A DNA stretch of 64,000 nucleotides from Oxalobacteraceae bacterium CAVE-383 (GTDB lineage: Bacteria; Pseudomonadota; Gammaproteobacteria; Burkholderiales; Burkholderiaceae_D), in the NCBI GenBank assembly GCA_004134995.1, contig REGP01000001.1, forward strand, positions 248,001-312,000. Direction: 5' to 3'. Every line of letters begins with the position of its first letter. Positions within the stretch are counted from its first letter, which is position 1. Shown here piece after piece: positions 26,475-35,715 of this stretch. Under the pieces are notes generated by a model. That model ran no database searches, was not told the origin of the DNA, and was given only the letters and a program-made list of their open reading frames with translations. The translations under genes and the position numbers were made by a program.

Positions 26475-27275
26475 ATGGAAAACGCAACAATGCAGAACGC
26501 ACCGAACGACCTGGTGATATCGCACCTGGGCAAGCGCTTCGGCAATCTGGAAGTGCTGCGCGATATCAGCACCTCGATCGCGCATGGGGAATTCGTTTCG
26601 CTGATCGGGCCCAGCGGCTGCGGCAAGACCACGTTTCTGCGCATCGTGGCCGGCCTGGATGAAGCCAGCAGCGGCGAAGTGCGGCTCAAGGACCGCGTGA
26701 TACGCCAGCCCGGCGCCGACCGCGGCTTCGTGTTCCAGAGCGACAATCTGCTGCCCTGGCGCACGGTGTTCGATAACGCCGTGCTCGGCCTGGAGATCGC
26801 CGGCCGCGTCGGCGAGCCGGAACGGCAGCGCACGCGCGACCTGCTGAAACTGGTCGGCCTGGCCGGCTTCGAGGATTATTATCCGCGCCAGTTGTCGGGC
26901 GGCATGCGGCAGCGGCTCAATCTGGCGCGCGCGCTGGCGGTCGATCCCGCGATGCTCCTGATGGACGAACCGTTTTCGGCGCTCGACGCACAGACCCGCG
27001 AAATCATGCAGACCGAGCTGATGCGGGTGTGGGAGCAGGGCCGCAAGACGGTCTTGTTCGTCACGCATCAGATCGACGAGGCGGTATTCCTGTCCGACCG
27101 GGTATTCGTTTTTGCGCGCCGCCCGGGCCGCATCCAGGAGATCGTCGACATCGATCTGCCGCGTCCGCGCCCGCTGGATATCAAGCGCACGCCGAAATTC
27201 GTGGCCTACGTCGACCGCATCTGGAAAATGATCGAGCACGATGTGCGTGAATCGGTGCTGCATGAACTTGTTTGA
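26475..27275 (+). CDS. ABC transporter ATP-binding protein, SsuB/TauB type
   Basis: A 266-aa ATPase with Walker A GPSGCGKTT (about residue 45), Q-loop VFQSDNLLPW, signature LSGGMRQR and Walker B MLLMDEPFSALD followed by the H-loop VTHQIDEAVF. The sequence FQSDNLLPWRTVFDNAVLGLE is typical of nitrate/sulfonate/taurine importers. It is the last transporter gene of the operon, 11 nt after the permease. Confidence 0.93.
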   Translation: MENATMQNAPNDLVISHLGKRFGNLEVLRDISTSIAHGEFVSLIGPSGCGKTTFLRIVAGLDEASSGEVRLKDRVIRQPGADRGFVFQSDNLLPWRTVFDNAVLGLEIAGRVGEPERQRTRDLLKLVGLAGFEDYYPRQLSGGMRQRLNLARALAVDPAMLLMDEPFSALDAQTREIMQTELMRVWEQGRKTVLFVTHQIDEAVFLSDRVFVFARRPGRIQEIVDIDLPRPRPLDIKRTPKFVAYVDRIWKMIEHDVRESVLHELV

Positions 27276-27293
27276 ATTTGACCGGGGGACTTC

Positions 27294-27593
27294 ATGAACT
27301 ATCTGACGCATCTGCGGACGTTTCTCGATGTTTACAGGTCGCAATCCTTTTCCAGGGCGGCCGAGCATCTCGGCATTACGCAACCGGCCGCCTCGCTGCA
27401 TGTGCAGGCGCTGGAAGCGCTGGTCGGCGAGCCGCTTTTCATCCGCCGCGCCCGCGGCGTGACCGCGACCGGCGCCGCCGACGAGCTGGCGCAATCGGTC
27501 GGCGCCCATATCGATGAACTGGAAACCACGCTGGCGTCGTATCGCAGCCCGCGCATGACGTCTTTGAACGCATCTTCCGAAACGACGGTCTAA
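27294..27593 (+). CDS. stand-alone LysR-type DNA-binding domain
   Basis: A 99-aa protein consisting of only the LysR winged helix-turn-helix (LRTFLDVYRSQSFSRAAEHLGITQPAASLHVQALEALVGEPLF, residues 8-50) and a helical linker. The effector-binding domain is absent, and the 30 nt to the next gene hold no trace of it in any frame. It starts 18 nt after the ABC ATPase and is preceded by GGGGGAC, so it is the last gene of the importer operon and may act as a small repressor or dimerisation antagonist (inference). It could also be an internally deleted LTTR. Confidence 0.75.
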   Translation: MNYLTHLRTFLDVYRSQSFSRAAEHLGITQPAASLHVQALEALVGEPLFIRRARGVTATGAADELAQSVGAHIDELETTLASYRSPRMTSLNASSETTV

Positions 27594-27623
27594 CGGTTTT
27601 CCGCATGGACTTCCGGAGGACAT

Positions 27624-27854
27624 ATGACTGTTCAGTTCACCGGCGCAACAAACAGCGGCGGCGCCCGGCTGGCGTACGACACGCGCGCGCATGAGCACGA
27701 CGACGGCAAATTTCAGGGTTTTGTGCATGTAATCCTGTTCCACGACGGTGGCCAGGAGGAGAAGGACTTTCCCTGCGGCGCCATCCGCGCGACCGAGGAT
27801 GAAGCGCTGGCCGACGCCATCAAGCTGAGCCGGGAATTGCCGATCGGGCGCTGA
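27624..27854 (+). CDS. small conserved-type protein of unknown function
   Basis: A 76-aa protein starting MTVQFTGATNSGGARLAYDT, with a strong GGAGGA site 6 nt before the ATG. It is acidic with alternating strands (FQGFVHVILFHDGG) and a short helix near the end (DEALADAIKLSRELP). There are no membrane segments or Cys. It is the last gene before a terminator, so it likely shares the importer transcript. No family recognised. Confidence 0.65.
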   Translation: MTVQFTGATNSGGARLAYDTRAHEHDDGKFQGFVHVILFHDGGQEEKDFPCGAIRATEDEALADAIKLSRELPIGR

Positions 27855-27859
27855 AAAGC

Positions 27860-27900
27860 AATACCCCCGCAACCGGCTTTCGCCCGGATGCGGGGGTATT
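27860..27900. terminator. bidirectional intrinsic terminator
   Basis: A perfect 12-bp stem AATACCCCCGCA / TGCGGGGGTATT with a 17-nt loop, immediately after the small gene ending at 27854. The A/T flanks of the stem could serve either strand. Confidence 0.75.
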
Positions 27901-27923
27901 TGCATTGGAATACCGGGTATGGC

Positions 27924-28094
27924 TTACGCGGAACGGTCTCTGCCGACGCGTGGCGGAACATCGCCAAAAATGTACTTGTGCCGCAGGGCCGATTCAATGC
28001 GCGAGGCATTGGATGGGCTTGGGCTGGGCGCCAGAGGCGTAGGACCGCGTTTCATCTGGCGCTTCGATGCGTGTGTATCCTTCAGATTTTCCAT
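27924..28094 (-). CDS. candidate small basic protein (56 aa)
   Basis: A short reading frame starting MENLKDTHASKRQMKRGPTP and preceded by CAGGAG 7 nt before the ATG, an unusually good ribosome-binding site for a chance frame. The product is basic, Ser/Pro-rich in the middle and ends YIFGDVPPRVGRDRSA. It converges with the importer operon and is separated from it by the terminator at 27860. No family is recognised. A longer frame upstream to 28139 and an overlapping plus-strand frame (27888-28112) are less convincing. Confidence 0.45.
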   Translation of the reverse strand: MENLKDTHASKRQMKRGPTPLAPSPSPSNASRIESALRHKYIFGDVPPRVGRDRSA

Positions 28095-28344
28095 GATCGC
28101 TCCTGTTATTGACGCTGGAAAGCTTAATCTTTGTTGCAATTTTTTCGCATCAGTAAAACTTGATACTTGATGTAGGAAAACCGCTTACAGGGAAGCCTGG
28201 TTTATCTGTTTCCACGGCAAATACCCACAATTTGCATTATTATTTGGGGCGCACATAAAAAGGGGCGTCCTTCTCATTGCCGAAAGGACATAAAAAAGCC
28301 CGAAAAGCCCCGCTTTCCCGACACATCTATCGCAAGGACCTACG
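28095..28344. other. intergenic region upstream of isocitrate dehydrogenase
   Basis: About 250 nt of mixed composition with several A/T-rich patches (28125-28150, 28225-28260). It should contain the promoters of the isocitrate dehydrogenase gene and of the small divergent gene, but I cannot pick out a convincing -35/-10 pair. Confidence 0.4.
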
Positions 28345-30579
<2,235 letters not shown>

Positions 30580-30655
30580 GGCAACTCAAGCGCTGAAGCA
30601 GTGAAGCAAGCGGGTGCCGTCCGGCAAATCGAAGCCTGGAATGAAACCCGAAATG

Positions 30656-30690
30656 AAGCCTGAAACGTCAAAAGCGTTTCAGGCTTTTTT
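30656..30690 (+). terminator. intrinsic terminator after isocitrate dehydrogenase
   Basis: A 12-bp perfect stem AAGCCTGAAACG / CGTTTCAGGCTT with a 7-nt loop, followed by a T-run. Confidence 0.92.
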
Positions 30691-30801
30691 CATGGGTTTT
30701 TTTGTCGCAATAAAGTTAACTTTTTTGCAAATATCGTTAAATAGTCGGCATACTTGGAGGTTGCTGTCTGTATAAAAAAATCAGGGGTTTAATCAATCAT
30801 C
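30691..30801. promoter_or_regulatory. promoter region of the DevBCA-like operon
   Basis: A markedly A/T-rich 110-nt stretch after the icd terminator that must carry the promoter of the exporter operon. Candidate -10 sequences (TATAAA near 30773) are present but the spacing to a good -35 is poor. No Shine-Dalgarno precedes the ATG at 30802. Confidence 0.4.
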
Positions 30802-31839
30802 ATGGCGATATATACACGCAAGAGGGCGTTGCTCGGGGGAGCAATTGTCATCGTTCTATTGGCCGCTGCGCTGATCGCGCGGCATATCGCGGCGTCCAAT
30901 GCCGCCGATGAAGAGGCCGCGCGCGACCGCGCCCGCACCGACATCGTGGCGCGCGGGCATATCGAACCGGAGAGCCGCGTTCTCAATCTGCAGGGGCCGG
31001 CCGGCGGCGGCGTGGTGCAGGAATTGAAGGCCGGGCAAGGCGATCAGGTTAAAAAGGGACAGGTCCTGGCCTTGCTGGAAGGCAATGCGACGCAAGCCGC
31101 GGGCGTGGCCGAGGCCGAGCGTGCGCTGAACTATTCCAGGATGGTCGACAAGCAGGTGGCCGCCGGCGCCAAAAAAGCCGATATCGAAGCCCAGAAAAGC
31201 GTCATCGAAGCCAAGAAAGCGGATCTCGCGCGTACGCAGAACGATCTGAAGCGGCAGGAGATGCTGTTCGGCAAGCAGATGATATCGGCCCAGGCCATCG
31301 ACCGGGCGCGCACCGAAAACGACATCGCCCAGGCCGCTCTGGAACAGGCCCGGCATTCCCTGGTTTCCCTGAACGAAGTGCGCGGCGTCGACCAGAACGT
31401 GGCCAATGCCAAGGTTGCCGTGGACGAAGCCACGCTGCAAAAAGCGCGCGCCGAACTGGATCGCACCATCCTGCGCGCGCCGATCGACGGCACCGTGCTG
31501 TCGATCGCCACGCGCCAGGGCGAAGCCATCGGCCCCGACGGCATCATGCGCATCGCCGCGCTGGACCGCCTCATCGTGGTGGCCGAGGTCGACGAACATT
31601 TCATGCCGAAGCTCGGCGCCAATGTGCACGCGGTGATCGGCGGTCCGCTGCTGGCGCAGCCGGTGCAGGCCAAGGTGCGCTATCGCGGCCAGGAGATATT
31701 CCGCCAGGCGCGCCCGATTTCGGACACCTTGATGGGGCGCGACGCACGCATCGTCGAAGTTGAACTGGAGCCGGCCGGCCCATTGCCGCTGGTGCTGGGC
31801 GGCGAGGTGGAGGTTCGCTTCGTGGCAGGGGCGATGTAA
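30802..31839 (+). CDS. DevB-like HlyD-family membrane fusion protein
   Basis: A 345-aa periplasmic adaptor. One N-terminal membrane anchor (residues 12-32), a first lipoyl-half (GPAGGGVVQELKAGQGDQVKKGQVLALLEG, about 70-100), a long coiled-coil hairpin rich in Lys/Glu/Ala (about 105-210), the second lipoyl-half (RAPIDGTVLSIATRQGEAIG, about 230-250) and beta-barrel/MP domains. This is the DevB/HlyD layout used to bridge an inner-membrane ABC exporter to TolC. Its stop overlaps the permease ATG (TAATG). In Anabaena, DevBCA exports heterocyst glycolipids; the TolC-like and lipid-synthase genes just downstream on the opposite strand suggest an analogous job here. Confidence 0.9.
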   Translation: MAIYTRKRALLGGAIVIVLLAAALIARHIAASNAADEEAARDRARTDIVARGHIEPESRVLNLQGPAGGGVVQELKAGQGDQVKKGQVLALLEGNATQAAGVAEAERALNYSRMVDKQVAAGAKKADIEAQKSVIEAKKADLARTQNDLKRQEMLFGKQMISAQAIDRARTENDIAQAALEQARHSLVSLNEVRGVDQNVANAKVAVDEATLQKARAELDRTILRAPIDGTVLSIATRQGEAIGPDGIMRIAALDRLIVVAEVDEHFMPKLGANVHAVIGGPLLAQPVQAKVRYRGQEIFRQARPISDTLMGRDARIVEVELEPAGPLPLVLGGEVEVRFVAGAM

Positions 31840-33017
31840 TGTGGCGGAGAGCGCTTTTCATCGCTTACCGTCAACTGACGCAACGCATTGCCAAACTGAT
31901 CGCCGCCTTGATGGGCGTGACCGTGGCGATCGTGCTGATGTTCATGCAGATCGGTTTTGAGAATGCGCTGTACGACAGCGCGCTGAACGTGCCGGAGACC
32001 CTGGATGCCGATCTGATCGTCAGCGCGCGCGATTTTTCCAGCCTGTTCTATTCGCCGCCCTGGTTTGCGCGCAGCATCGTGTTCGAGACGCGCGGCATCG
32101 ACGGCGTCGAGTCGGTCCGGCCGCTGTACGCGCTGGTGCTGCCGATCCAGGATACGACGGGCAAGGGCGCGCGGCCGGTCTGGCTGTTCGGCCTGCCGCC
32201 GGGCGAGCGCACCATGCTCAACGCCGAAGTTAACCGCCAGATGGATCTGATCTCGCAACCCAACGTCGCCATTCTCGACCGCGAATCGCGCCGCGACTTC
32301 AACCCGCTGGTGCGCGACCTGATGCGCTTCGGCCGCGCCGACGTGATCGCGCCGGTGGGCGGCGCCAATCTGCAATACACGATTTCGGCGCGCGGCATGT
32401 TCTCTCTCGGCCCGACCTTCATGGTGGACGGCACCATCATCACCTCCGACGTCAATTTCACGCGCATGACCGGCCAGTCCCTGGACCGGGTATCGCTGGG
32501 GCTGGTCCGCCTCAAGCCGGGCGTCGATCTGCAACAGGAAAAGGCGCTGCTGCAAGACCGCCTGGGATCGCGCGCGCGGATCTTCACCAAGCAGGAATTC
32601 GGCGAGAACGAGCGCGATTATTACGCCAACCGGACCCCGATCGGCTATATCTTCCGGCTCGGCCTGCTGGTCGGCGTGGTGGTCGGCATCGTCTTCATCC
32701 TGCAGGCGCTGCACGGCATCATCAACGACAACATGACCGAATACGCCGTGATGCGCGCGATGGGTTATCACCAGACCTTTTTCTGGATGCTGATCGGCAA
32801 TATCACCGCCGGCTTCGTGGTGCTGGCCTATATTCCTTCGCTGTTCGTCACGGCGCTGCTGTACTGGATCGCCACCAATGCCATTCAATTGCCGATGAAC
32901 CAGAAACCGGGCGACGCCTTGCTGGTGCTGGCGCTGGTGATCGTCATGGGCGGCGGCGCGGCGATGATCGCAATCCGCAAGTTACGCAAAGCCAGTCCCG
33001 TGGATTTATTCTCATGA
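31839..33017 (+). CDS. DevC-like ABC exporter permease (FtsX superfamily)
   Basis: A 392-aa permease: one N-terminal helix (residues 20-42), a large periplasmic domain (about 45-265) and three C-terminal helices (about 270-385), the topology of the DevC/MacB/FtsX group. The RALFIAYRQLTQRIAKLIAALMGVTVAIVLMFMQIGFENALYDS start and AVMRAMGYHQTFF are characteristic of DevC proteins, which differ from MacB by being separate from the ATPase. It overlaps DevB by one nucleotide and the ATPase gene by four (ATGA). Confidence 0.9.
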   Translation: MWRRALFIAYRQLTQRIAKLIAALMGVTVAIVLMFMQIGFENALYDSALNVPETLDADLIVSARDFSSLFYSPPWFARSIVFETRGIDGVESVRPLYALVLPIQDTTGKGARPVWLFGLPPGERTMLNAEVNRQMDLISQPNVAILDRESRRDFNPLVRDLMRFGRADVIAPVGGANLQYTISARGMFSLGPTFMVDGTIITSDVNFTRMTGQSLDRVSLGLVRLKPGVDLQQEKALLQDRLGSRARIFTKQEFGENERDYYANRTPIGYIFRLGLLVGVVVGIVFILQALHGIINDNMTEYAVMRAMGYHQTFFWMLIGNITAGFVVLAYIPSLFVTALLYWIATNAIQLPMNQKPGDALLVLALVIVMGGGAAMIAIRKLRKASPVDLFS

Positions 33018-34162
33018 GCGCAACGACCGACATTATCGAAACTTCTTCCAAGCCCATGCCGATACTGCCGCGCCGCGCCGGCGGCGTGGTCGAGGTCGAC
33101 AATCTCAATCATTATTTCGGCGAGGGCGAATTCCGCACCCAGGTATTGTTCGGCAACAAGTTGAATATCGACGCCGGCCAGCTGGTGGTGATGACCGGCC
33201 CGTCGGGCTCCGGCAAGACCACCTTGCTGACCCTCCTTGGCGCGATCCGGCGCATGCAGGAAGGCAAGCTGCACGTGCTGGGCCAGGACCTGGGCGCGCT
33301 CAACGATACCCAGATCATTACCCTGCGGCGCGAGATCGGCTTCATTTTCCAGATGCACAATCTGTTCACGTCGCTGACGGCGCTCGAAAACGTGAAGATG
33401 TCCTGCCATGGCGACGCGGCCGCCATGGCCAGAACCGCCGTCGACGGCGTCGCCCTGCTGCAGCGGCTGGGGCTCGGCCATCGCATCGATTATCGTCCCC
33501 AGGCCCTGTCCGGCGGCCAGCGCCAGCGGGTGGCGGTGGCGCGCGCGCTGGTCGGCAAGCCGCGCCTGATCCTGGCCGACGAACCGACCGCCGCGCTGGA
33601 CAAGGTGTCCTGCCTGGAAGTGATCGCCATGCTCAAGGAATGGGCAGCCGAGAACGGCAGCGCGGTGGTGGTGGTGACGCACGACAACCGCGTGCTGGAT
33701 TCGGCCGACCGCATCGTCAGCATGGTCGACGGCGCCATCGTCTCGGACGTGTATCTGCGCGAAGCGTTGATGATCTGCGAATTCCTGCGCCAGATCGAGA
33801 TTTTTTCCCATTTGAGCATGGGCGAGCTGACCCAGATCGCCGAGCAGATGCAGTTGCGCACTTTCCATGGCGGCGACGTCATGATCCGCCAGGGCGACGA
33901 GGGCGACGAATTCTTCCTGCTGCGCGACGGCAGCGTCGATGTGATGATCAATTCAGGCCAGACCGAACAGCGGGTCGATACCCTGAAGGCCGGCCAGTGT
34001 TTCGGCGAGCGCGCATTGCTGACCGGCGGCCCGCGCGGCGCGACCGTGGTGGCGCGCGAAGACGGCGCGGTTTACGTCCTCAGCAAGCCGCAGTTCATGC
34101 ATGCGATCGAAGTCAGTCCGGACTTCAAGACCCAGCTGCAGAATCTGTATTTCGGGAAATAA
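33014..34162 (+). CDS. DevA-like ABC ATPase fused to a cyclic-nucleotide-binding domain
   Basis: A 382-aa protein. Residues 20-245 form an ABC ATPase with Walker A GPSGSGKTT (about 61), Q-loop FQMHNLFTSLTALENVKM, signature LSGGQRQR and Walker B LILADEPTAALDK, matching DevA/LolD/MacB-type ATPases. Residues about 252-382 are a cNMP/CRP-type beta-roll: EIFSHLSMGELTQIAEQM, GDVMIRQGDEGDEFFLLRDGSV, and a phosphate-binding cassette CFGERALLTGGPRGATVVA. The cassette keeps the Gly-Glu and the Pro-Arg that contact cyclic-nucleotide ribose and phosphate in PKA/CRP. Gating of ATPase activity by cAMP or cGMP is inferred, not shown. It ends 15 nt before a fold-back repeat. Confidence 0.93.
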   Translation: MSATTDIIETSSKPMPILPRRAGGVVEVDNLNHYFGEGEFRTQVLFGNKLNIDAGQLVVMTGPSGSGKTTLLTLLGAIRRMQEGKLHVLGQDLGALNDTQIITLRREIGFIFQMHNLFTSLTALENVKMSCHGDAAAMARTAVDGVALLQRLGLGHRIDYRPQALSGGQRQRVAVARALVGKPRLILADEPTAALDKVSCLEVIAMLKEWAAENGSAVVVVTHDNRVLDSADRIVSMVDGAIVSDVYLREALMICEFLRQIEIFSHLSMGELTQIAEQMQLRTFHGGDVMIRQGDEGDEFFLLRDGSVDVMINSGQTEQRVDTLKAGQCFGERALLTGGPRGATVVAREDGAVYVLSKPQFMHAIEVSPDFKTQLQNLYFGK

Positions 34163-34177
34163 CCACCCCAAAAAAAT

Positions 34178-34315
34178 CCTCAGAGGCTGTTGCCAAACGC
34201 GGCAAGGCGGGGCGTTGTACTGCGTTCGTGTCCCCCGCCGGCCTGCGGCCGTCTCCTCCTTTACCTCACTTCGCACAACACCCCGCCTTGCCGCGTTTGG
34301 CAACAGCCTCTCAGG
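34178..34315. repeat. fold-back palindromic repeat, copy 1
   Basis: A 138-nt element: 41-nt arms (34178-34218 and 34275-34315) that are complementary apart from two positions, around a 56-nt core containing GCCGGCCTGCGGCC. The core recurs at 47343-47398 (inverted) and 48263-48318 with only a few changes, while the arms differ between copies. It lies exactly between the convergent DevA-like and TolC-like stops and probably acts as a bidirectional terminator. Confidence 0.88.
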
Positions 34316-34327
34316 CGCAACGGCCTC

Positions 34328-35686
34328 TCAGGACTCCGGCCCCCCCAGTAAGGCATTGATCTTGTTCAGATCCTGTTCCTGCAGGGTGCCGGCCGCGGCC
34401 TTCAGTTTCAATCCGCTCATCAATGCATCGTAGCGCGCATGCGCCAGGTCTCGCTGCGACGCGAACAGCTGCTGCTGCGCGTTCAGCACGTCGATGTTGA
34501 CGCGCACGCCGGCGTCGTAGCCGGTCTTGTTCGAATCCAGCGATGACATGCTCGAGGTCTGCGCGGCCTGATAAGCCTTGATTTGCGCCAGCCCGTTGAC
34601 CACGCCCAGATAAGCCTGGCGCGTATTCAGGACGGCATTGCGCCGCGTGGCTTCCAGCTCGGCTCTGGCGCGATCGGTCAGCGAAATCGATTCGCTGACC
34701 TTGCTGTCGACCGAGAAACCGGAAAACAGCGGAATCGTCCATTGCACGCCGATCGAATTGCTGTAATAGCGGCTGCTCTGGATCTGCACATAAACCGGGC
34801 CGTTCGGATTGTCGTTCTTGATGAAGTTGCGCGAAGCGACCAGATCGACGCTCGGATAATGCCCGGCGCGTTCGATCTTGATCTGGCGCTGGGCGATCTC
34901 CACCGCGAGCTGCTGCGACAGGATGCCGATATTGCCGTTCTCCGCGCTGGCGATCCATTGCTCGACCTGGGCCGGCTCGGGCGGGGTCAATACCGCATCC
35001 TTGCGCACCGCCGCCAATTGCTCAGGTACGGCGCCCGTGATCTGCTGCAGCCGGTCGCGCGCCAGTTCGAGCGCATTCACGCCGCCGATTTCCTGCGCCA
35101 CGATCAGATCGTAGCGGGCCTGCGCCTCATGCGTGTCGGTAATCATCGCGGTGCCGGCTTCGAAACTGCGCCTGGCCAGATCCAGCTGTTCGCCGATGGC
35201 CTTTTTCTGCGCGCTTAATGTTGCCAGCACATCCTGCGCCGCCAGCACATTGAAATAAGCCTGGCTGACGCGCAGGATCAGATCCTGCTGCGCCAGCGCG
35301 AATTGCGCTTCGCTTTGCGCCGCCGCCAGTCTGCCTTGCCGATAGGTTTCCCAATTGCCGACCCGCAGCAAGGGCTGTGCCAACCGCAGGGCGTAGGTGT
35401 TGCTCGAATTGTTCAGATCGTCGTTGCTGCGGGTATACGCGCCGACCATGGCGATATTCGGCAGCAGGCCGGCGCGGCCCTGCACCGCTTTTTCGCGGCC
35501 GGCATCCATGGCGTAGCGCGCGCTCGCGTAGGTCGGGTCGTTGGCCAGCGCCTGCTGGTAAATCTGCGACAGGTCGCTTGCGCCGGCCGGCAACGGTGCG
35601 GCGGCGCCGGCCGCCAGCAAGGCGGCGAGCAGCAGGCTGAAGTTGAAACCGAAGCCGACGCGCTTGGTGCTTTTCACAAATTTCAT
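34328..35686 (-). CDS. TolC-family outer-membrane channel
   Basis: A 452-aa protein with a signal peptide (cleavage near AGAAAPLPAGASDLSQ, residue 37). The two-fold internal repeat of TolC proteins is visible: DLSQIYQQALANDPTYASARYAMDAGREKAVQGRAGLLP in the first half, and the second-half counterpart after ENGNIGILSQQLAVEIAQRQIKIERAGHYPSVDLVAS. It is TolC-length without an extended tail. It is the last gene of the synthase operon, 29 nt downstream of the ACP-reductase gene, while a DevBCA-like pump lies on the facing strand, so it most likely completes that pump (inference). Confidence 0.92.
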   Translation of the reverse strand: MKFVKSTKRVGFGFNFSLLLAALLAAGAAAPLPAGASDLSQIYQQALANDPTYASARYAMDAGREKAVQGRAGLLPNIAMVGAYTRSNDDLNNSSNTYALRLAQPLLRVGNWETYRQGRLAAAQSEAQFALAQQDLILRVSQAYFNVLAAQDVLATLSAQKKAIGEQLDLARRSFEAGTAMITDTHEAQARYDLIVAQEIGGVNALELARDRLQQITGAVPEQLAAVRKDAVLTPPEPAQVEQWIASAENGNIGILSQQLAVEIAQRQIKIERAGHYPSVDLVASRNFIKNDNPNGPVYVQIQSSRYYSNSIGVQWTIPLFSGFSVDSKVSESISLTDRARAELEATRRNAVLNTRQAYLGVVNGLAQIKAYQAAQTSSMSSLDSNKTGYDAGVRVNIDVLNAQQQLFASQRDLAHARYDALMSGLKLKAAAGTLQEQDLNKINALLGGPES

Positions 35687-35715
35687 ATTCTTCTTTTTTC
35701 CCCGGAAAACTTCAA

